This document shows positions 1 to 11,567 of a stretch of DNA of 64,000 bases, in pieces. The DNA is from Macrothele yani (lineage: Eukaryota; Arthropoda; Arachnida; Araneae; Macrothelidae). The stretch covers positions 69,712,971 to 69,776,970 of the forward strand of contig CM077022.1 of assembly GCA_039090855.1 (NCBI GenBank). Direction: 5' to 3'. Under the pieces are notes generated by a model. That model ran no database searches, had not been told where the DNA came from, and was given only the letters and a program-made list of their open reading frames with translations. The position numbers were made by a program, and so were the translations under genes. Position 1 is the first letter of the stretch. Each line of letters starts with the position of its first letter.

Positions 1-733
1 AGCACCCACGTTTGGCAACACGTTCAGGAAGCTGGCCCGGTCTCAACCACTGCCGTTGTGTGTTAGGGTTACGGAGATAGACCCACCTTTCACCGCACGT
101 AACAATTCGTTTGATGAAGCGTACATCGCGTTGGTTTTCTAGGAGTTTCGTGCACATTTCCACTCGGCGGTTTGCTTCAGCTGGCGTCAGTTCGTGAGGG
201 ACAATTTGGCAGCTCCAGTAGACCTTGCCGAGGTCCCGAAGGTGACCAACCACGGTGGTTTGTGACATGCGCAGCTTGCCTGATAATCTCGGAGTGCTGG
301 TTGTCGGAATTGCCTGTAAAGCCTGGCGCACGGCCTCGAAATCCACGGTTCGCGGCCTACCTGGCTTTGGCTGATCGTCGAGGTTTTTGTCACCTGAGCG
401 AAATTTCTTAAAACATCGGGTTGCAGTGCTGTAATAAACAGAAGCTTTCCCTTTCGCATGACACATTTTCGTGTTGCTTGAGCAGCGTTATTGGTCGAGT
501 TCAAACTCGTAAAGGAAAAGCTCCCTAATTAGCCGGTTGTGGCTGTTCTTCTTTTAGGCGTCCCAAACACAGACAGCACGACGACATGCAATGCTATTCA
601 CAGCAACAACTACCACTTTATATCCAATTTCGACTGACTGCAGTGCGCGACTTGAAGTAGTTTAAATACGCGACACACCGGCCACAGCACATGCGTTTAT
701 GCAAATATTGCAAAACTTTCGACTCACCCTCTG
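1..733 (-). pseudogene. mariner-type transposase fragment with right terminal repeat
   Basis: Minus-strand translation in changing frames gives a mariner/SETMAR-like N-terminal half: ATRCFKKFRSGDKNLDDQPK, PGRPRTVDFE, then VPHELTPAEANRRVEM, and IVTCGERWVYLRNP where active mariners have a TGDEKWV-like catalytic block. The first catalytic Asp is therefore lost, and at least two frameshifts are present. The terminal repeat at 700-733 (minus strand: CAGAGGGTGAGTCGAAAG after TA) marks the 5' end of the element. The rest lies beyond the left edge of the window. No host gene is overlapped. Confidence 0.7.
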
Positions 734-1142
734 TAGCTTAAACTGTGATAGCGGATTTCTCAGTTTACTGGGATGAGTCGTTTCTCATTTCCGGCTTAGT
801 TTCGTCGTAGATTTTGAAAGTTTTGTTTCATCGGGTAACTTTCTTCGTACACTTAATCAAATTATGCGTGAGAAATTCTTAACACCAGCTTTCGATTAAT
901 GTTTGAGCAACGAGAATTTGACAACTCTCCCTCCACTAGAACACAACTACAATTTGCAGATTTCTACCATTCATTTGGTTTTACAGGTTCTGCAACACTT
1001 ACAACAGTAGGCCCTTTTCCCACTACCAGCTGATAGTTCGGGAATTCTAGAAAAGTACTGTCAGGAAAACGAAATGCAAGTGCTGCATTGCCACAGTTGC
1101 AATATGTTAGATCGAAGTTTGTCATATGTGAATCTCGAACCA
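734..1142. other. No gene seen
   Basis: AT-rich sequence between the mariner end and the foldback element. The only open frame (964-1224, minus) has no recognisable domain and runs into the foldback arm, so it is not called. Confidence 0.5.
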
Positions 1143-1564
1143 TTAAGGTAGACGTCAAGTAATTTTGCTTCCTATACTTCCAATGGAAAAACCTTTGTAC
1201 ACCCAAGGATGAAAATTTGAACATCGATTAAAATAGCTTCATTTTATAACTTGGAATACTTAATATTTTTTAAAACATAACCATAATTATATTAAAAATC
1301 AGTAACTTTTCTTTTGGTGGTGTTGAAACCAGAAAAAAGATGACGCGACCTGCACTTTGATGACGTCAGTAAACAAACAAATGTTGGATTGCATAATTAT
1401 GGTTGTGTTTTAGAAAATATTAAGTATTCTAAGTTATAAAATGAAGCTATTTTAATCGATGTTCAAATTTTCATCCTTGGGAACGCATTAATTGTGAAGA
1501 AAATGTGTACAGAAGTTTTTCCATTGGAAGTATAGGAAGCAAACTTACTTCACGTCCACCTTAA
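1143..1564. mobile_element. Foldback MITE flanked by TTAA
   Basis: Two long inverted arms, about 1143-1290 and 1390-1564, pair through shared blocks such as TTGCTTCCTATACTTCCAAT, AAATTTGAACATCGATTAAA and ATTTTATAACTT. The right arm has a roughly 25-bp insertion relative to the left. The outermost shared bases are TTAAGGT, and TTAA is the target used by piggyBac-type transposases, so a piggyBac-like origin is an inference. The centre includes GATGACGCGACCTG, which recurs in the related copy at 20901-21040. Confidence 0.7.
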
Positions 1565-1817
1565 GTAGCCAGACTGATTCCGATAAACTCAAATCCAGTA
1601 GATACTTCGTAACCGGTTTTTGGTGGTATCTGTCATATTTAGAGTACTATTTATTTTTTCTTGTTATTTTGTTTTATACACACTTTCCAAGAATCTGCCA
1701 TTTCTAAAAACTTTCCTGGAATGAGCTCTTTGGAAGTTCTTTTAGCACGTTGCTCTCAATTTTTTCAGTTTCACTCAAACGAGACTCTTTTAGGAAATAT
1801 CAGGCAAATGCAAAACA

Positions 1818-3567
1818 CAGTCATGTCCAAAAGCTGAGTATAATCAATATACCTGTGAATATTTCAAGAACTAATCGTCGGAAAGACACGAAACTGGGTA
1901 TGCTTGTGTAATAACATACTGCTAGTACAACAGCAGATTTTTGTTTTGATTGAAGGTTTAACGACCACCGTGAGCAACTCAATGAGCTATAAACAGACGC
2001 CGGTCCTTACTTTAAGGTCACTGGTTCCAGCAAAGGGAGAGAGCCAGTGCCGTAAAGCAAACACAACATCCATGCCTCACCGGAATTCGAACCCGGATCC
2101 TTCTCGGACGAAAAGTCATAAGCCAGCGCTTAGACCACTGCTCCACCGGGGCGGCTACAACAGCAGACAAAACAAGTTAAGACAAAGTTTATTTCATTAT
2201 TTATGCAAATTTACAAAAATCAACAACACAGTGATTTTTATTTGGAGTAAATAAAATTGAGAAAAGGCTGATGCACCGTACTGAATAAGAGATCTGGTGA
2301 CCCCTTGCTGCCAAACAAGCCTCGCATCGACTTATCATGCCGCTTATGAGGTTGTCCAAGAGCTCTGTGGGCAACAAGTTCCACTGCTGACAAAAAGTAG
2401 TTTGGGGCACCGGAATGGTCTTTGGTAGAAGCTGAAAGGATGCAATTCGCCTTCCTGATGCATCCTATGCATTCTCTATCAGATTCATATCCGAAGACCT
2501 TGCTGGCCAATCCATGTTCTGGATATCTTCACTTTCGAAAAAGGCATCCACTAGATGAGCTCAGTGAGGAAGGGGGGTGCATTGTCGTCCATGTATACCA
2601 GCTCTGGACTATCGGCACATCTAAAAAGTGTCACATAACGTATCTCGTCTCTGTACTTCAGAGAATTAACGGTACCTCTGTCGAAGATGTGGAGCTCTGT
2701 GCGCTCATTCAACATGATGCCTACCCATGCCATAACTCGACCACCACCTAATTGGTTCCTTTATCTGATCTTATTGGGATTGTAACGGGTTCTCCGTTTT
2801 CCCCAGAGAGTGGTTCGACGAGAATCAGTCTGTAAACTGAATCTGGACTCATCAGTGAAGAGCACATTACTCTACTGATTCAGCGTCCAGTTTCGATGTT
2901 CACAACGCCAGTTTAAACGGGCCCTCCGGTTTTCTGAGGTAAGCGGGACACAAACTAGTGGGCGTTTGGCGTAGAGACCAGCTGCCCTGAGCCTCCTGCG
3001 AACAGTTTGTTTTGAAACTCTTGGTCTTGAGGCGGCCGCAAGCTTTGCAGAGATTTGCCTGGCAGACATTGTCCTATGACGTCGTGCAGTTAATGTAACA
3101 TACTGGTCAAGCTGGAGAGGTTCTGACTCTTGGAAGACCTTGTACTGGTTGGCGTCTAACCTCCCCAGTGACTAGGAATCTTCTCCGAAGCCTGGAGATG
3201 ACACTCTGCGGAACATTCAATGCTATGGAGACCGCAGACTGTGACTGTCCTGATTGGAGCCTTCCAATTATTCTACCCTGCAAAAAATGGTCAACCTGAC
3301 GTCTATGTTCCATATTACATTTCTGATCACCAATGACAACTTCTCAAGGGGATTGCAAGGAAATGGAATAAGACACTAAGGGTAGGGTAAGCTGTTTTTA
3401 TGGAATGTGAGATATTTGCATATCGAACGTCAGCGGACGTTATTTGTCTATGTACTGCGATTGGTTTAGGTGTGTGACTAATCAACATACCAATGTCGCT
3501 GTTTAATCGGTTTTAACCCTTTACTTTGTAGGTTTTACCAATTATGCTTACCTTTTGGACACTACTG
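1818..3567 (-). mobile_element. Tc1-like transposon, decayed, with SINE inside
   Basis: Terminal inverted repeats CAGTCATGTCCAAAAGC (1818) and its counterpart ending at 3567 bound about 1.5 kb of Tc1 plus a SINE. The minus-strand transposase starts near 3313 (RRQVDHFLQGRIIGRLQSGQ, a paired-like HTH with SQSAVSIALNVPQSVISRL). It continues with TMSARQISAKLAAASRPR, RPLVCVPLTSENRRARLNW, FTDESRFSLQTDSRR (first Asp) and MAWVGIMLNERTELH. Several stops and frameshifts (for example after WTLNQ) make it inactive. Confidence 0.8.
1938..2155 (-). mobile_element. SINE-A (tRNA-derived) copy 1
   Basis: Reverse-oriented SINE with a tRNA-like head at the right (A box like TGGAGCAGTGG, B box GGGTTCGAATTCC) and a T-rich tail at the left. 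A 12-bp target duplication TACAACAGCAGA sits at 1926-1937 and 2156-2167. It is inserted in the 3' part of the Tc1 at 1818-3567. Confidence 0.88.
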
Positions 3568-3571
3568 CATA

Positions 3572-4369
3572 CAGGGTGTTCGTAAACTGTTTTGACAAAA
3601 GAAGAGGGGTGATAGTACCCATCATAACGCACAATATTTACAATGGAACCTAGGGTTGTATTCCACTCTGAGTGTCAGAAAAGAGTAAAGTTAGATGTCC
3701 AAGTTGAATTTTCAACAATACAAAGAAAGATAATTAACGACATCATAAGTGGCACAATCCCATTTATGGAGATCAGGAACAGACTCGAAGTAGATGCTCA
3801 AAGTGGCGGCCACGGGAGCCATTGCACAATTCACACCGCCGAATGAAAGACTGGCGGACCCTCTCGCAGTCTCCTGGTGTCGTGTTTATCCTGTCAGCTG
3901 CAACAACGACTCTCGCGACGAGATCTTCCATGGAGTCCACAGGCGTCTCGTACACCAATGATTTCATGTGCCCCCAGAAGAAGAAGTCCATTGGGTTTAA
4001 GTCCGGTCAGCGTGGAGGCCATGCCACAGGTCCGCCACGTCCAATCCATCGTGCGGGATATGTGGCATTCAGGAAGTGTCTACTGCACCTTGATAAGCCA
4101 ATCAGCTGCAACTGTCGATGCTGCGTCTTTTCTCTGGCAATTTGCATACGGTAAATGCTTGACGGTGATGTTCTGGCGATGTACTACTTCTCCGGCACGA
4201 AAGAAATGACGTCTGAGGTGACGACTTGTGCTTGTTGGACGTACTTCGAAGTTACTCTTTTCTGACACTCAGAGTGGAATGCGATCCTAGGTTACATTGT
4301 AAATATTGTTCGTCTTGATGGGTACTATAAACCCCTCTTCTTTTGTCAAAACAGTTTACGAACACCCTG
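3572..4369 (-). mobile_element. Mariner-related deletion derivative with ~140-bp inverted repeats
   Basis: The element is flanked by TA and ends in CAGGGTGTTCGTAAACTG / CAGTTTACGAACACCCTG. The inverted arms extend inward about 140 bp (CACTCTGAGTGTCAGAAAAG and its complement). The interior keeps only the transposase C-terminus on the minus strand: GGPVAWPP, then NPMDFFFWGHMKSLVYETPV and DSMEDLVARVVVAADRIN. This belongs to the mariner-like lineage whose N-terminal HTH appears at about 46700. It abuts the neighbouring Tc1. Confidence 0.78.
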
Positions 4370-5050
4370 TATATGGATTAAAAGATATGGCACTGAGTTC
4401 AGATATTAGCACTTGTATTTCGTTTCTGATCCAGAAACTTGCCACGTCGAAAGAGCTATGCTGGAAGACACGCTGTCAGGATTTTTCAGCACCATCTTAC
4501 CACAGATTTTGCTGAAATTTCCAAGCACCATTTCAAGACAAACATAAAATATTCAGACTTTTGGTAGCAATCAATTTAATAGCTCCTTAGTCATGTTTTT
4601 TCCTTTTTTTTAAGTTCTGGATTAGTAATTGACGGTACTTTTTGCCATTTCAGTTTTTATTTCCATATTTCAGTCATCTCCTGAGAATATTGATGTAACA
4701 ATCGTTCGTACGGCGTTTTCATGAAATCTCTTAGCCCACACATCAGCTGGTGTTGGTTCTAAATATTGCACTAAAATTTTACAAGTTTTTACTGTTCCTT
4801 TTCCCCAATAATGTTGCAGAACATTAAACTTCAGTTTTGCTTCAGAAATTTATTACCTATTTTATTTCAACGAAGGGTCACAACACTTATCTAATAAAGC
4901 ATCTAGTGACACGGCTTTGATATTTAAAAATCGACAATTCATCACATACATTAGCCAACTCGCTATTGTGACCTGAATCCCGTGAAACATTCTGCGGATG
5001 GTTCAGACAGAAATCAACGTTTGTCCACAAGTAGTCAAACAATTTAACTC
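4370..5050 (-). other. Unassigned region with two short coding-like stretches
   Basis: No gene is identified. On the minus strand, 4849-4670 stays open for 59 codons with a plausible protein texture (VLQHYWGKGTVKTCKILVQY, LEPTPADVWAKRFHENAV), and about 5040-4885 reads LFDYLWTNVDFCLNHPQNVS and DSGHNSELANVCDEL. The two are in different frames and separated by stops. They may be remnants of one unknown transposon protein or of a decayed gene. I recognise no family. Confidence 0.3.
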
Positions 5051-5352
5051 AGATCAGATCATATGTAGAGGATTTTAGGAAGGGAGTGTCTGACCCCAGG
5101 TCTTAAACAACCCTTAGAAATAGGAAGCTAGGAGATTTGGGATAGAGTGCCCAATAGGAAAGTAACACGGAAGCGAGGTAGAAGACGCCCTTATTTACTA
5201 CCGGGGGGCAGTACCCGGGGTCCGACGGCTTAACGTGCCCATCCGACGCACGGCGGACATTTTGTGGTTCGAGCATTCGTACCTGTCTGGGATCGAACCT
5301 GAGGTTTTTCCGTGGCAGTCAGGAACATTGACCACTAGGCCATCAGCGCCCC
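5051..5352 (-). mobile_element. SINE-B (second tRNA-derived family) copy 1
   Basis: On the minus strand the right end reads GGGGCGCTGATGGCCTAGTG with a B box GGTTCGATCCC, a tRNA-like promoter distinct from SINE-A. It shares the body at 6932-7214 (for example GGAAGCTAGGAGATTTGGG). A near-duplicate flank, AAACAAYTTAACT, on both sides suggests a 13-bp target duplication with one mismatch. Confidence 0.7.
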
Positions 5353-6931
5353 AAACAACTTAACTGCTAGCAGATCCCTGTTTTATAGGTAGCATGAACT
5401 TTAGCAGACCATTATTTTAAGTTATCAATTTTTTTTAGAAATTCGTAATGATGACTTGAGAAGCCACTAGCAGTAAAGTATACGATCTTATCAAATAGCT
5501 TTATCAGTGCAAGTCGAAAGTACGGTATTTCTAAGTGATAAGTAAATGTTAACTTTACGGATGAAGATTAGAATTATGATTTTTAAAAAGGGAGATAGAC
5601 AGATTGTTGAGTAAACGTTCCCGTTCCATTACATTATTATTAAGAGTTTATTTACAATTACTACTATTACAGCATGTTGTCCATATCAGGAGGACTAGAC
5701 ACTGACACCGTGACACTGGGAAGAAGCAAACCCTTTTCTTTCCTTCCTTATGTCATAGAGCAGACTAGAAGAGAGCGCTAGAATATAGGACTAGAAGAAG
5801 TCGCTTATCACTTATGGCAGGCTTATCGTCGGTGCTACTGAGATGTTAAGGGGAAAGGAATTGTCTTACAGTAGCTTTCGTCAAACCCGGCCTCTATGTG
5901 AACATTACTGTTTGGGCAGCTCAGTAATTTTGGGTCACCATTTGGTTCAGGTACATCGTTCGCTTAAAGGGTTAACGAGACAGAGAAAATCTGCTACGCA
6001 TTTTCCTGGATTGGAGGAATAGAAATGATGGCATAAAGGACAAAATTGCAACAGCATGGGGAATCCGTATGTGCTAGTGGAAGAATGTTAATAGAAATGA
6101 AATGGGAAAGGCGTACATCAAATGATCATTAAGCGAGTTGCGCAAGAGACTCTCACCACCACCCACTCCATGGGGCTATGCCTTGGATGTATTGCTTCAC
6201 CTGAGTTGAAAACAAGCCCCTACTCCTAGATAAGCAGAGTATGGGTGGGAATCACGCATATATAAGTGGATTTCAGGGCGACAAATGCGGAGAGGAATAG
6301 GGAGGTAATGGAATGGGGATGTGACCGGAGGGGAAACAGGAGATAGCAATTCCTGGAAATATGTCCATTTTACCTTTCACATTCCAATTGAGCGCTGCAA
6401 TGGGAAGATCTGTGCTGCTTTTGCTTCATGTGTAGTTAACCAACGGCAGTATTATAGATATAATATTTAATTAGCTAACTATAGTACTAGTGTAAGTAAT
6501 TAATTAAAATTTTCAAGTATATCCAATTGTTATGGATGTATAAGCGAAACGCATATACATATTTATCACGTTAGCATGTTTTTATATGGTTAGAATTTTC
6601 ACCCTTAAACGGATATAGCAAGCGCTCAGATTTAACGAGGAGTAGTGTCAATATGGGGGTTCTGGTCCAGTTTTTGGACTAAATTTGGAACAAAATCGAA
6701 ATTAGATGGTGTTGCCGGCGCTCCTGGCATTGGTTTCAAATTGAGTCGAGAAATAGAAAACCGCGATATTCTGGCGAAGGCGAAGAAGCAGCTGACACCA
6801 TACAAAAAATCAATCACTGATTCTTGATAAGAACTGATACAATGCTAGACATAGACAAATTATCAATGTCGCGGAGCCAGGTATTGACACTAATACGAGG
6901 GTTTCTGTCGGTTCCGAGCACCTCGTTACAG
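5353..6931. other. No gene seen (1.6 kb)
   Basis: Unique-looking AT-rich sequence. The short overlapping open frames at 6632-6827 on both strands have no recognisable domain and are not called. No repeats with clear termini were found. Confidence 0.5.
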
Positions 6932-7214
6932 GGAGATTTTAGGAAGGGGATGTATGATCCCAAGTTTTAAATAATCCTTAGAAGCAGGAAGCTAGGAGAT
7001 TTGGGTTAGAGTGCCCGACAGGGAAATCAAACAGAAGCTAGGTAGAAGCCTTTATTTATAATCGATGGGCCAGTACGCTGGACCCGAGGGCTTTAAGTGC
7101 ACATCCGATGCATCGCGGATATTTAGTGGTTCGAGAATTCGTACCTACCTGGTATCGATCCTGAGATTTTTGCGTGGCAGTCACGAACGTTGACCACCAC
7201 GCCATCAGCGGCCC
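6932..7214 (-). mobile_element. SINE-B copy 2
   Basis: It has the same body as the copy at 5051-5352, diverged throughout, with a tRNA-like head on the minus strand (GGCCGCTGATGGCGTGGTGG) and B-box remnant GGATCGATACC. No clean target duplication is visible. Confidence 0.65.
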
Positions 7215-7856
7215 GCTTTTCGTTATAAGCCGGATCTACTCTTTATATATGAATCCTTCTGGTAAGCACTGAAACGAAATGTTTGCTTACTTTCTACACT
7301 TGTGAGACAACGCAGTTGAGAGAGTGACACCTTCTAATTTGATGGGATGATAGTCAAACATATGTTTTCCTCAATGGAAGTTGCCTAGATTGGTTTAAGG
7401 AAAAAGGTGTTCGATTTACCATTAGAATATGTTAAGATTTTGCCATGCTCCGCCTCTAACCGTTCAATCGCATTCCACAGTGAACTTCCCTGCTAGATAT
7501 CAGTGACGAAGTCTTAACAACTGGAAATGTTCCGAGCTATAATCACAAAAAGAGAGTAGAGAAACCTTTTCAAAACACTTACTTTCGCAGCGAAGTTTAC
7601 TGTACCCATTTTTCAAATTTTTGAGAGTACATTAAATTCATGGCTAAATAAAGGTGTTAAGCCTTTTATTGGCGTTGAATAAACCCAAACCCTATGGTTT
7701 TTTCGATAATCTATGTGAGCATATTTTGTGTTGTCATGGATTTGATTTCACTAGTGGCATTCATAAAGCGCATCAGCAACGTGTTTTGCGAAAGCAAGAT
7801 GGCGAATTTTCTAACTTTTGTGAGCAATTCTGTAAAACTAGTTTTAAAACTTTGTA
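7215..7856. other. No gene seen
   Basis: AT-rich spacer before a mariner insertion. The overlapping short frames at 7654-7986 on both strands cross the mariner boundary and are not credible genes. Confidence 0.5.
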
Positions 7857-8463
7857 CGAAGGGCATCCAGAAAGTAATGCCTCGTCCGTCATAAGATTTT
7901 ATTTGTAGCAGCAATAGTGTGAAACTTGGTGGGAAAATACTTGGACATATTGTTAATAATGCTAGCCTATTCAAAGTATTGTCCATAACTTTCTATACAT
8001 TTCCGCCATCTTTGAACCCATTGGTAAAATACATTTGGGAAAAATTCCTGAGGCTGTCGTTTCACCCATGAGTTCACAGCCAGTTTAACGTTTATCACAT
8101 CATCGAAAAGTTCCCCACGAAGGGTGTTTTTCAAAGGGGAAACAGGAAAAAGTATGAGAGAGCCACATCAGGACTGTTGGGGCATTGGGACATCACCATC
8201 CACCCCATTTTGGCAATAGCCTGTGTATTCTTCACTGAGGTGTGGGGACGTGCGTTATCATGGTGTAAAACAACATTGTGAAGGGAAATGTCATGTCTTT
8301 TCCTTCTGATGGTTTCCTTTAGCTTCTTCAATGTCTGCACATTTGTTGTTGCATTTTCTGGATGGTGACACGACGATCAGGCGTGATGAGGTCTTTCGCT
8401 CGTTACCTTTTGGCATCTTTCACTGCAGTTGCAGGTGTTCCACTCGGTTGTTTGTCCGACATT

Positions 8464-8513
<50 letters not shown>

Positions 8514-8795
8514 TCTTGATCCATCTTTGGACGTTACTGATATCGATTGTGGTAGCTCCATACACCGCTAGGAGTCTTCTGTGGATTTCTAGAGCCTCAC
8601 ATCACTCTTTTTCCAGGAATTCAATTACGGCTCGCTGCTTTTCTCTTTCATTCATGATCTTTATTTCCGATTCTGAAAAAAATTTGTTCCCACATTGGTA
8701 ACATATCATAGTACATGTTAGTGCAGTTTCACTAAAATCATTTCAAAATTTCAAAAGTTATTAAGGAGGAGGCATTACTTTCAGGGTGCCCCTTG
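7857..8795 (-). mobile_element. Mariner element, internally deleted, with expanded GA run
   Basis: TA-flanked ends share GGGCAYCCWGAAAGTAATGCC. On the minus strand the N-terminus reads MNEREKQRAVIEFLEKE, EIHRRLLAVYGATTIDISNV and QRWIKRL. It then enters a GA dinucleotide run translated as repeated Arg-Glu (8466-8509 on the plus strand as CT). After a deletion, the C-terminal half resumes at LKETIRRKRHD and [12 protein letters not shown] (second Asp), ending WRKCIESYGQYFE. It is inactive through a stop after FLEKE, the repeat expansion and loss of the first catalytic Asp region. Confidence 0.78.
8466..8509. repeat. (CT)n microsatellite inside the mariner coding region
   Basis: About 22 uninterrupted CT units directly after GAACT. 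The array replaces the linker after the mariner helix-turn-helix. Confidence 0.97.
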
Positions 8796-10084
8796 TACTA
8801 TCTGTTGTCAACATTCATGTGCTCTAAACATTAGTTACTGCAGAACTTCATTTAGTTACTTTCACAACAATATTCATAAAGCTGTCTACGTACGATATAC
8901 TAAAACACGTTTTCCAATTGCAAATTAAAACTTCTTTATTTACAAGTTAAAAACAAGTTAAAAGATGCAAGATCTTTCAAGGCCTTATAGCCCTATCCTC
9001 AGGCTAAGTGCCACGAGTCACAGAGAAGTAGCCAGTATATATTGAATGCAGAACCCACAATGCACCCCGCCACAAGCACAAGTGATGCGATTTAAAGTAA
9101 ATTAAAGTTCAATAGGTAAATATTATGCTAATATTGAACTTTAATTATTGAACAACTTGTTACCTATTGAACCGTCGTCTACATGAACAAGGGATCATTT
9201 CAATAATCTAGTAAACATTTGTAAGTTTTATCACAACTGTTAATTCGTTTATTTCAGTCAATGTTTTACGCATACTCATCGGCAATTTTTGCCCTGACAT
9301 TAAACATCAGATAAAGTCATCGTTATAATTAATTTCTCAGTTTTCCTCTTGAGACTATATTAAGATTCACATTTTAAAATACTTAGCGTTAAGTGTTTTC
9401 ACCAATTCAAAAGATTGTTTCAGTTTTATGAGAACTAAACTGTCATAATTAAATACAAATATAGTTTTCATAATCTGCATTTTCAATTACATATGTTTGT
9501 TTCGTGTTTGTTATATACGTATACGTGTTATATTTATCTCGTTGAGTTATTATAGTACCAAATTATATTACTTTATTTTGACTATTTTGGTGTATTTTGT
9601 AGTACTCTAATAGATCAACGTTATCTTTGTTTTAACTGAACATTTTCGTAACATGTTTGTCAATTTAAAATAAAATAAATTATTTACCAATATTTGACCT
9701 GCAATGTTTTGTGTGTTTTTTATTGCGTGTTTTTGTACTTACCCAGACTATTTGGAAGACGGAAACCAATGAAAAATGTAATCTCAATGAGTCCTAGACA
9801 TGTCACGCATCTATAATTCTAAAATTATCGTGTGTGTCTGTCAGTCGCCTACGGGAAGAAACTACTGAACGTAGTTTGGCAGAAACGCTCAGAGGAATAT
9901 GGGGGTACCTCGGAACCAAAGGTGCCCCCACCGCGTGGTATTCATCTAGGTCTTTTCCTGTTTGTATGTGTATATACATGCATGATCTACTGATGTGCAA
10001 TATATAGCCTCTCCTATACAAATGTCAACCGGCCTTTTTGTGGTGCATCCCGTTCTCATTGAAGGTGCACTAACAACCAACCAA
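8796..10084. other. Possible Penelope-like 3' tail, then no gene
   Basis: At about 8920-9070 the minus strand reads CCTGAGGATAGGGCTATAAG, then TTTTAACTTGTAAATAAAG. This resembles the untranslated tail of Penelope-like elements, but no coding part adjoins it. The rest to 10084 is AT-rich with no supported feature; the open frame at 9803-10021 is not called. Confidence 0.35.
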
Positions 10085-10880
10085 TAGAGATATAGCTAAC
10101 AATACCACCGAGATAAACGCAAATGACATCTCATACACATCAACCCCATGGCCGGCGAGGCAACCAACCAATACTGGTATAACTATACTACAGGGATAAA
10201 TGCAAATGACATCGCATACTTACAAACCCCCATGGTGCCCGTGTCGATCGACTAATAGTGGTATAGCTGTACCACTGGATAAGTGCAAAGGCTATCTCAT
10301 ATTCACCAACCCTTACGGCCTGCATTGCGGCCGACCAGTAGTGGTATAACTATACCAGCAGGATAAATGCAAATGACATTCCATACTCACCAATTCTCAT
10401 GGCCAGGGTGTCGAACGACCTATAGTGATATAGCTATACCACCAGGATAAGTGCAAACGACATCACATATTCACCAACGTTCATGGCTCACGTGGTGACC
10501 GACTAATTATGGTATAGCTATACCACCGGGATAAGAGGGAATGATATCCCATACTCCAATCCCGCGTGGCGACAGACCATTAAAGGTATTACCTTCTTTC
10601 CTTCTTTGAGCGTGAGCAACTCAATCGGCTATAAACAGACGCCGGTCCCTAATTTAGGGTCACTGGTTCCAGAGAAGGAAGAGAGCCAGTGCCATAAGAC
10701 AAACACAACATCCATGTCTCACCGGGATTCGAACCCAGACCCATCTCGGACAAATGGTCAGAAGCCAGCGCTTAGACCACTGCTCCACCGGGGCGGAGTG
10801 GTATACCTATACCACCGGGATAAGTGTAAATGGCGTCCAATACTCAGCAGACCTCGTAGCCCGCGTGATGAGTTATGACA
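10085..10880. repeat. 84-bp minisatellite with palindromic core, split by a SINE
   Basis: Units recur at 83-84-bp spacing (core starts 10176, 10260, 10343, 10427, 10511), each with the near-perfect palindrome GGTATAGCTATACC followed by ACCGGGATAAATGCAAATGAC-like sequence. Roughly seven to eight copies are present, the last after the SINE at about 10800. Confidence 0.88.
10600..10796 (-). mobile_element. SINE-A copy 2, inserted in the minisatellite
   Basis: Reverse-oriented tRNA-derived SINE (B box GGGTTCGAATCCC complement near 10728). Its 3' tail is short and the target duplication is blurred, with only GGTAT-type similarity at both edges. Confidence 0.82.
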
Positions 10881-11372
10881 CTACCAGCAAATGACTTCGC
10901 AACTGAGATCTAGGCCCTCAGAATCTAGTGCTGGTGCCTGCAATGCACCTGGTCAAGGAACAAGTAAAGATGCTGTAAGTAGCACTGGGCTAGACATATT
11001 GCTGGAAGAACTGATCACCATTTGACAACTGAAATACTGCACTAGATAACAAGAGACAAAAAAAGACCTAGAAAAAGACCTCGTAGAAAATCAGTGGATG
11101 AAAATTTGAAAGCATGCCGGAGTGGCATGGAAGCAAATTATTGAAGACAGAGTGTTGTGGAAAAGAATTGGGGAGACCATCTTTAAGCAGTGGATTGAAA
11201 ATGATTGATGACGGTACATATATATTTATGTTTTTACTTTAACTTCACAATGGTTCCATGAGAAACCGATTTTCAAACGTATACGATAAAAGGTGTGCTG
11301 AATACGTATGGCCTTTAAAAAATGCACGAATGATTGCATTTCATGCCGTTGTGCAATATTAAATGTGAGTGT
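10881..11372. other. 3' flank of the CRAL-TRIO gene
   Basis: Presumably 3' UTR and downstream DNA of the host gene. No canonical AATAAA on the minus strand, no repeats with clear ends. Confidence 0.4.
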
Positions 11373-11567
11373 TTAGTTGGAAAGGCTCTTTTTCCTCGAT
11401 CTGTATCCGTACTGTAGATGTTCAGCAATAATATCCTCGAATTCTTCCATTTTCTGAGCCCACTGGGTATTGTCAAAAGGACCTAGATGTCCGCCATATT
11501 CAGATGGTAAGAGAGTTCGTGGAAAGTATTCCTTCAAGGCATCCACATTGCTTCCGTGGAAGAAGAA
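11373..11567 (-). CDS. CRAL-TRIO gene, exon 5 (C-terminus, stop)
   Basis: The acceptor is CCATTTTAG|. The exon is 195 nt including the TAA stop at 11375-11373. It encodes [39 protein letters not shown] and an [14 protein letters not shown] tail ending RSRKKSLSN. The LPSEYGG signature is diagnostic for the end of the CRAL-TRIO domain. The frame follows directly from exon 4. No clear AATAAA poly-A signal was seen in the next 200 bp on the minus strand. Confidence 0.95.
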   Translation of the reverse strand, partial: FFFHGSNVDALKEYFPRTLLPSEYGGHLGPFDNTQWAQKMEEFEDIIAEHLQYGYRSRKKSLSN

